Shown piece after piece: positions 60,369 through 64,000 of a stretch of DNA of 64,000 nt. Every line of letters begins with the position of its first letter. Position 1 is the stretch's first letter. The notes below the pieces were generated by a model that had not been told where the DNA came from, searched no databases, and saw only the letters and a program-made list of their open reading frames with translations. The position numbers and the translations under genes are program-made. This DNA comes from Lasioglossum baleicum (lineage: Eukaryota; Arthropoda; Insecta; Hymenoptera; Halictidae). The stretch lies in contig NW_027469086.1 of assembly GCF_051020765.1 (NCBI RefSeq), forward strand, positions 682,001-746,000, in the 5' to 3' direction.

Positions 60369-61726
60369 TACTGCTGAGACGAATCGTCGGACTGGTCGTT
60401 CGTCCGGATAGCTGTTTGGGTGCGGGCTGTAGTTTGAGTTGAAGATGCGGCCTCCCGCCTGGGGTTGGCTTCGGTCGGGAGGCCGGACTCGTTTCCCGAC
60501 CTCCTATTATTATTAAAAGCGCGCTTACGGCACTCGTGAATATCGTGCCCGGGGACTTTGCAGTAGTTGCAAAATTTGTTAGGGCTTGAGGGGCGATCTG
60601 TGCGACCATCGCGGTACGTGTTTTGGTCGCGAGGATTATTTTCCCATCGCCGTTGCGGCGTCGGGGAGCGATAAGAGTCCCGGTTTGAGTTTCTTGAGGA
60701 CTGCTGAGACGAGTCCGGTCTGTTATCGCGGCGTTCTTGAGTTCGCTCTGGAATGTCACGAGCGGACTCGTACGTGGAACGCGGGCGATACGGCCGGTTA
60801 TCAGAGAAGCTGACTCGTTTTTCTTCGCGGATCAGTTCTCGTCGACGAGTCTGGTCTGACTCATACTGCCTGTAAGCAGAGATGGCTGCTTCGAAAACAG
60901 TGGCAGGATTTCGCGAAGGGCAATGAAGCACTTCGGCACGCAGCTGGGGAAGGAGACCTCGTAGAAAACAATCTACTACGAAGCGATCTAGTTCTTCGTA
61001 ATCAAGGCCAATATCTGTGGCATCTTGAATCGCGGTTCGAAGGTCTTTAACGCGATTGATGAAGTCTAAGATGTGCTCGTTTGGAGCTTGGAGTACACTT
61101 GCGAGATCGCCACGGTACTGGTCCACGAATTTGTATGGGCCCAGCACTGTACGTAACTTTTCGCATAGTGCAGAAATTGTGGATATGTGCTCGCCTTCTA
61201 TAGCGGCATAAGCACGATCGTGGAGTTTATTGCAGAGCAATTTTGTGAGGGCACGCTCTGCAGTGGCCGGTACGGTGTCACGCGCGCGTTTGCATGCACG
61301 TATGAATTGTAGGACGGAAGACGAAGTTCCGTCGAATCTAGGGACAAGCTCGGCGGCTTGTTTTAGAGCGAAATTACCAGTAGGTTCATACTGTGGGATT
61401 TCGCGTGGCTCTGGCGGTGAAGGTTCCCGCATATTAGAGACGTTACTAGGGCCTGGTGTAGGCGATTGTTGATGTAGGGTTTGACTCGTGATTTGGATGT
61501 TATGAAGCTCTTTTCGTATTTCGTCGAGCATATTCTTTTGGTTTTGTGCGTCTTCTTCATATTTGAGACGCAATTTGGCAATAAAATCAGTTTCTTCTTT
61601 GAGATATTGCTCTCTACGGGCGAGGTCTTGCGCGTAAAGGAGTAACTCTTCCTCGGTCATTGGAGGAAGGTCTGCGTTAGGATCTGCTCGGAGATCCTTT
61701 TGAGATCGCGTGATTGGGCGAGACAT
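60368..61726 (-). CDS. gag: Gag polyprotein (A5)
   Basis: 452 aa, full length, with capsid and CCHC knuckle intact; small substitutions relative to A4 (EGEHISTIS for EGQHIFTIS). Confidence 0.92.
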   Translation of the reverse strand: MSRPITRSQKDLRADPNADLPPMTEEELLLYAQDLARREQYLKEETDFIAKLRLKYEEDAQNQKNMLDEIRKELHNIQITSQTLHQQSPTPGPSNVSNMREPSPPEPREIPQYEPTGNFALKQAAELVPRFDGTSSSVLQFIRACKRARDTVPATAERALTKLLCNKLHDRAYAAIEGEHISTISALCEKLRTVLGPYKFVDQYRGDLASVLQAPNEHILDFINRVKDLRTAIQDATDIGLDYEELDRFVVDCFLRGLLPQLRAEVLHCPSRNPATVFEAAISAYRQYESDQTRRRELIREEKRVSFSDNRPYRPRSTYESARDIPERTQERRDNRPDSSQQSSRNSNRDSYRSPTPQRRWENNPRDQNTYRDGRTDRPSSPNKFCNYCKVPGHDIHECRKRAFNNNRRSGNESGLPTEANPRREAASSTQTTARTQTAIRTNDQSDDSSQQ

Positions 61727-62148
61727 TTTGATAGATATAAATGGGATTTAGAAATGTGAACTTCGCACTGACACGCGTCGGGGCTTATTAATGCAAATAT
61801 CGGCGACCACTTCGATGTCCTACCGACTGCGCCAAATTTGTCACGTCCGTCACTGTGTTTTTGTTACAGGTACGAGGAGAGAGAAAAGAGAACAGTGACA
61901 GACGGACGGTTGAGATATTATGATTAAAATGAGGAGTGGTCTTTCGTGCCGAGACAGCCGCGGGCTGTCATATGCACTAGGACAACCGATATTGCTATGG
62001 ATGCAGTCAAGAAAAGAACGTCCGACGCGGTTACAAGGAGTGTCCCAACAAGAATCGCGCGCGAGAGGATGCAACGAGAACGGTGAGTTTACAGGATTCA
62101 ACAATTATACAAGATATTATACGACTCACCGCAATGTTGTATTAACGC

Positions 62149-62667
62149 CTAATAATATTGTTGCAGCAGGAACTGGCGGTACTGACAGTAGGTGTCGTAC
62201 ATCGGATCTTCTATACAGATGTCCTCGAGGTGGGGAAGATCTGGCAGAGTTGCTGCTGCTCGGTTCGGGACGACGTTAGTGGCCTTGGATGCTGGCCGCA
62301 AGACGACACGTTGATGAGCTGGCAGAGGAACGTCACGGATGATTCGGCAACGGACCCTGGGAACGATGATCGTGTCTCGGCTGTCGTCGTCGTCGGCTAT
62401 GTCGATCACCTCTGGACAATCGACCGGATGTAGAACTGGCGTCGGAGCTCGCGAGAGGTCCGCGTGGTTGACCTCTTTAGGAGGGTTGCAAGGGCAACCG
62501 TATACAGAAACGTAATCGGACGCGTCACACGGAATGTGCTCGGTGGTTCCTAGAAGTTCTGTCCACTCGGTAGTGGCAATGATTTGATCGAGCACCGCTT
62601 TATTTCTCAACGCGCGTCTCAATTTAGCAAGTTGATACTTGCGTCCCGCTCGACGTGGGCGTCGCAT
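62149..62667 (-). CDS. LTR-encoded SIM-motif protein (A5 5' LTR)
   Basis: Predicted protein identical to the A5 3' LTR copy. It lies upstream of gag in the direction of A5 transcription. Confidence 0.75.
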   Translation of the reverse strand: MRRPRRAGRKYQLAKLRRALRNKAVLDQIIATTEWTELLGTTEHIPCDASDYVSVYGCPCNPPKEVNHADLSRAPTPVLHPVDCPEVIDIADDDDSRDTIIVPRVRCRIIRDVPLPAHQRVVLRPASKATNVVPNRAAATLPDLPHLEDICIEDPMYDTYCQYRQFLLQQYY

Positions 62668-63783
62668 GGGTAAGGAATAGTAATGATGGATTATTAATAA
62701 TAATATAATGAAAATGAACTTCCACTTGTTATTAACCTCTTAGGTAGTTAACTCGCTTCACGTCTATAGTGGCGGCTCAGCGTTTCCACTGCGCTCTTTA
62801 GACCAATTCTAGACGTGGCACGAGAACTTCTCTATGACTCGCTTCAAATTCCTTATTGGCGGCTCAGCGTTTCCACTGCGCACTTTAGACCAAGTCCGGA
62901 TATGTCACGAGTTTATTATATTCGATGCAAGAACTGAATTGGAAGATGGTGTTGAACTAACACAAGAATAACAAGATCGAAGCACTGGTATAACAACGAT
63001 ATATTAAATAAGAACTGGTAAGTACACTGGTATACAATATGTAAGTAATATTATAATAGGAGTAGTAATTGGATTAATGAATAATGGATATAGTAATATG
63101 TTGTAGGAATAATGTATGAGTTGAGTTGAGTTGAGTTAGAATTGGAATTGGAATTGGAATTAGGAGTGAAGGATCGACACACTTCACTTTCGCGGAGCTA
63201 GACTGAACACGTCTGCTCTTGAAGCCGGACTGGCGGCTGAGGCCAGGTAGGCACGTCTGTGCGAGTCGCTGGCTGAAGGCGGACTGCTGCAAGCGTCCGC
63301 TCTGCCCTGCCTCCTTCGGTCGGAGTGGGGATAGCTGACGCTGCAGTCTCTTTGTTCTTCAGTCGTCGGAGTGGGAGAACCGCTGACGCAGCAGCGTCTT
63401 CGCTCCCGGGGACTGCACGTGCATTTCTGCTGACGCTGCAGTCTCGTGGCTGTCCTATTGCCCTCTACGAGCGTGGGACTGCTGATGCAGCAGTCTTTGG
63501 ACTTCTCGACGTTTCTAGAAGCTTCTAGATGCTTCCAGAGTGATGCAATACTTTATTGCATTATGTGTCGTGGTGATGGGTTGAAACTGAGGTAAGGTGT
63601 TGATCAAGGAGAAGTTATGGTGATGGGTAGAGACGGAGATAAGGATTAGAACAATAGAATAATGAGATCTTAATACTATGCTCTTATGTCTAGGGGACGG
63701 TGTGTGGATCTTATGCAGATCAGACCTTGTATACATAGTGTGTGTACAAGGCCAACGTCGTACATCGGACGACGTAACACCAG

Positions 63784-64000
63784 ACCCATGCTGACCGACG
63801 AGCTCAGCTCCTTCAACAGTACTACTAAGATACAACAACTAACCGGTGAGAATTCGTATCTTTTGTAACCCCTTTTGTTCCATGTCAACTCACCGCGTTC
63901 GTTGCGTCAGCGTAGAAGTATCGCCATCCGCGTTGACTGCTAGCGGGTGTCGGTCTCAAATGACTATCGGTGTCCTAGCGCATATGACTGCCCGTCTGGC
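63784..64000 (+). repeat. Family B LTR continuation to the window end
   Basis: Matches 5489-5695: end of the SIM ORF, the CGGTGAG/CTCACCG inverted repeat and the intact ACTG site. The LTR 3' end and the rest of this B element lie outside the window. Confidence 0.9.

Larger units (their letters stand above)
56223..63779 (-). mobile_element. Full-length family A element A5
   Basis: Minus strand, LTRs 56223-58163 and 61839-63779 (1,941 bp each, apparently identical), TSD CCAG (56219-56222, 63780-63783). All ORFs are open: two LTR SIM ORFs, gag and the protease ORF. It is the cleanest A copy of the integrase-remnant type. Confidence 0.95.
53697..63826 (+). pseudogene. Family B SIM ORF, interrupted twice (unit 2)
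   Basis: Start at 53697. The ORF is broken by the solo A LTR at 53775, resumes at 55746, is broken again after CCAG at 56222 by A5, and ends at a stop at 63824-63826. Both hydrophobic-acidic motifs are present in the middle exon-like piece. It differs from unit 1 by one visible base in the motif region. Confidence 0.75.
52133..64000 (+). mobile_element. Family B 5' LTR in unit 2 (interrupted, runs off the window)
   Basis: LTR bases at 52133-53774, 55746-56222 and 63784-64000. It has the same solo A LTR as unit 1, plus A5 in the SIM ORF. The A1 site (CATATGACTGCCCGTCTGGC, 63981-64000) is still empty here, so A1 inserted after duplication or on another copy. Confidence 0.9.

Overview
This window is eukaryotic, almost certainly arthropod, repeat-dense DNA with no recognisable host gene. 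It is a nest of Ty3/gypsy (errantivirus-like) LTR retrotransposons. The reasons are: CCHC-zinc-knuckle Gag ORFs followed by a -1-frame DTG protease, a DD35E integrase, primer-binding sites that fit the 3' end of tRNA-Ser, polypurine tracts next to TG...CA LTRs, 4-bp target-site duplications (TSDs), and an envelope gene resembling the chuvirus-type glycoproteins carried by some insect retroelements. The species cannot be named from the sequence.

Three related families are present. Family A (LTR 1.83-1.98 kb) occurs as a solo LTR (3041-5007, repeated at 53775-55741), a hybrid LTR (5696-7671), a full element A1 (8360-16676, +), older + strand fragments (24494-24999; LTR 25000-25019 plus 32609-34286), full element A3 (25020-32608, -), a deletion derivative (34287-35126, -), a double element A4 with order LTR-internal-LTR-internal-LTR (39071-51964, -) and full element A5 (56223-63779, -). 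Family B (LTR about 2.3-2.4 kb) is a composite element at 1399-24493 plus a second 5' LTR from 52133 to the window end. Family C (minus strand) provides the only integrase, at 37111-39070 continued at 51965-52132 and again at 1-1398, with an LTR near 35127-36923. No reverse transcriptase or RNase H is visible, so A and B look non-autonomous. They keep Gag, protease, LTRs, PBS and PPT, and carry one of three exchangeable 3' cassettes: an integrase C-terminal remnant, a small cysteine-rich protein, or Env.

The most unusual feature is a coding sequence inside the LTRs. Family A LTRs carry a 172-codon ORF about 1.1 kb into the LTR, and family B LTRs carry a homologue. The predicted protein has a basic N-terminus and one (A) or two (B) hydrophobic-acidic motifs of the form VIDI-A-DDDDS or IIDL...DISDDDDS, which match SUMO-interacting motifs. 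A second accessory protein, with eight cysteines at identical spacing and a Ser/Asp/Glu-rich tail, is fused behind the integrase in C and stands as a separate overlapping ORF in A1.

The locus also records repeated unequal recombination. A 37.8-kb block is duplicated (1-5488 matches 37834-39070 plus 51965-56222). A 2,664-bp duplication at 5696-8359 contains a hybrid LTR whose crossover can be placed within about 70 bp. A4 is a triple-LTR double element, and the solo LTR is the matching loss product. Six A insertions are flanked by demonstrable or probable 4-bp TSDs (CTTA, ACTG, GTAC, CCTG, ATTG, CCAG; only one side of CCTG survives). Conserved palindromes and hairpins lie at the LTR start, after the LTR ORF, and just before the PPT, with compensatory changes between families. 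Family A LTRs also carry a consensus heat-shock element. An assembly artefact must be excluded for the largest duplications.
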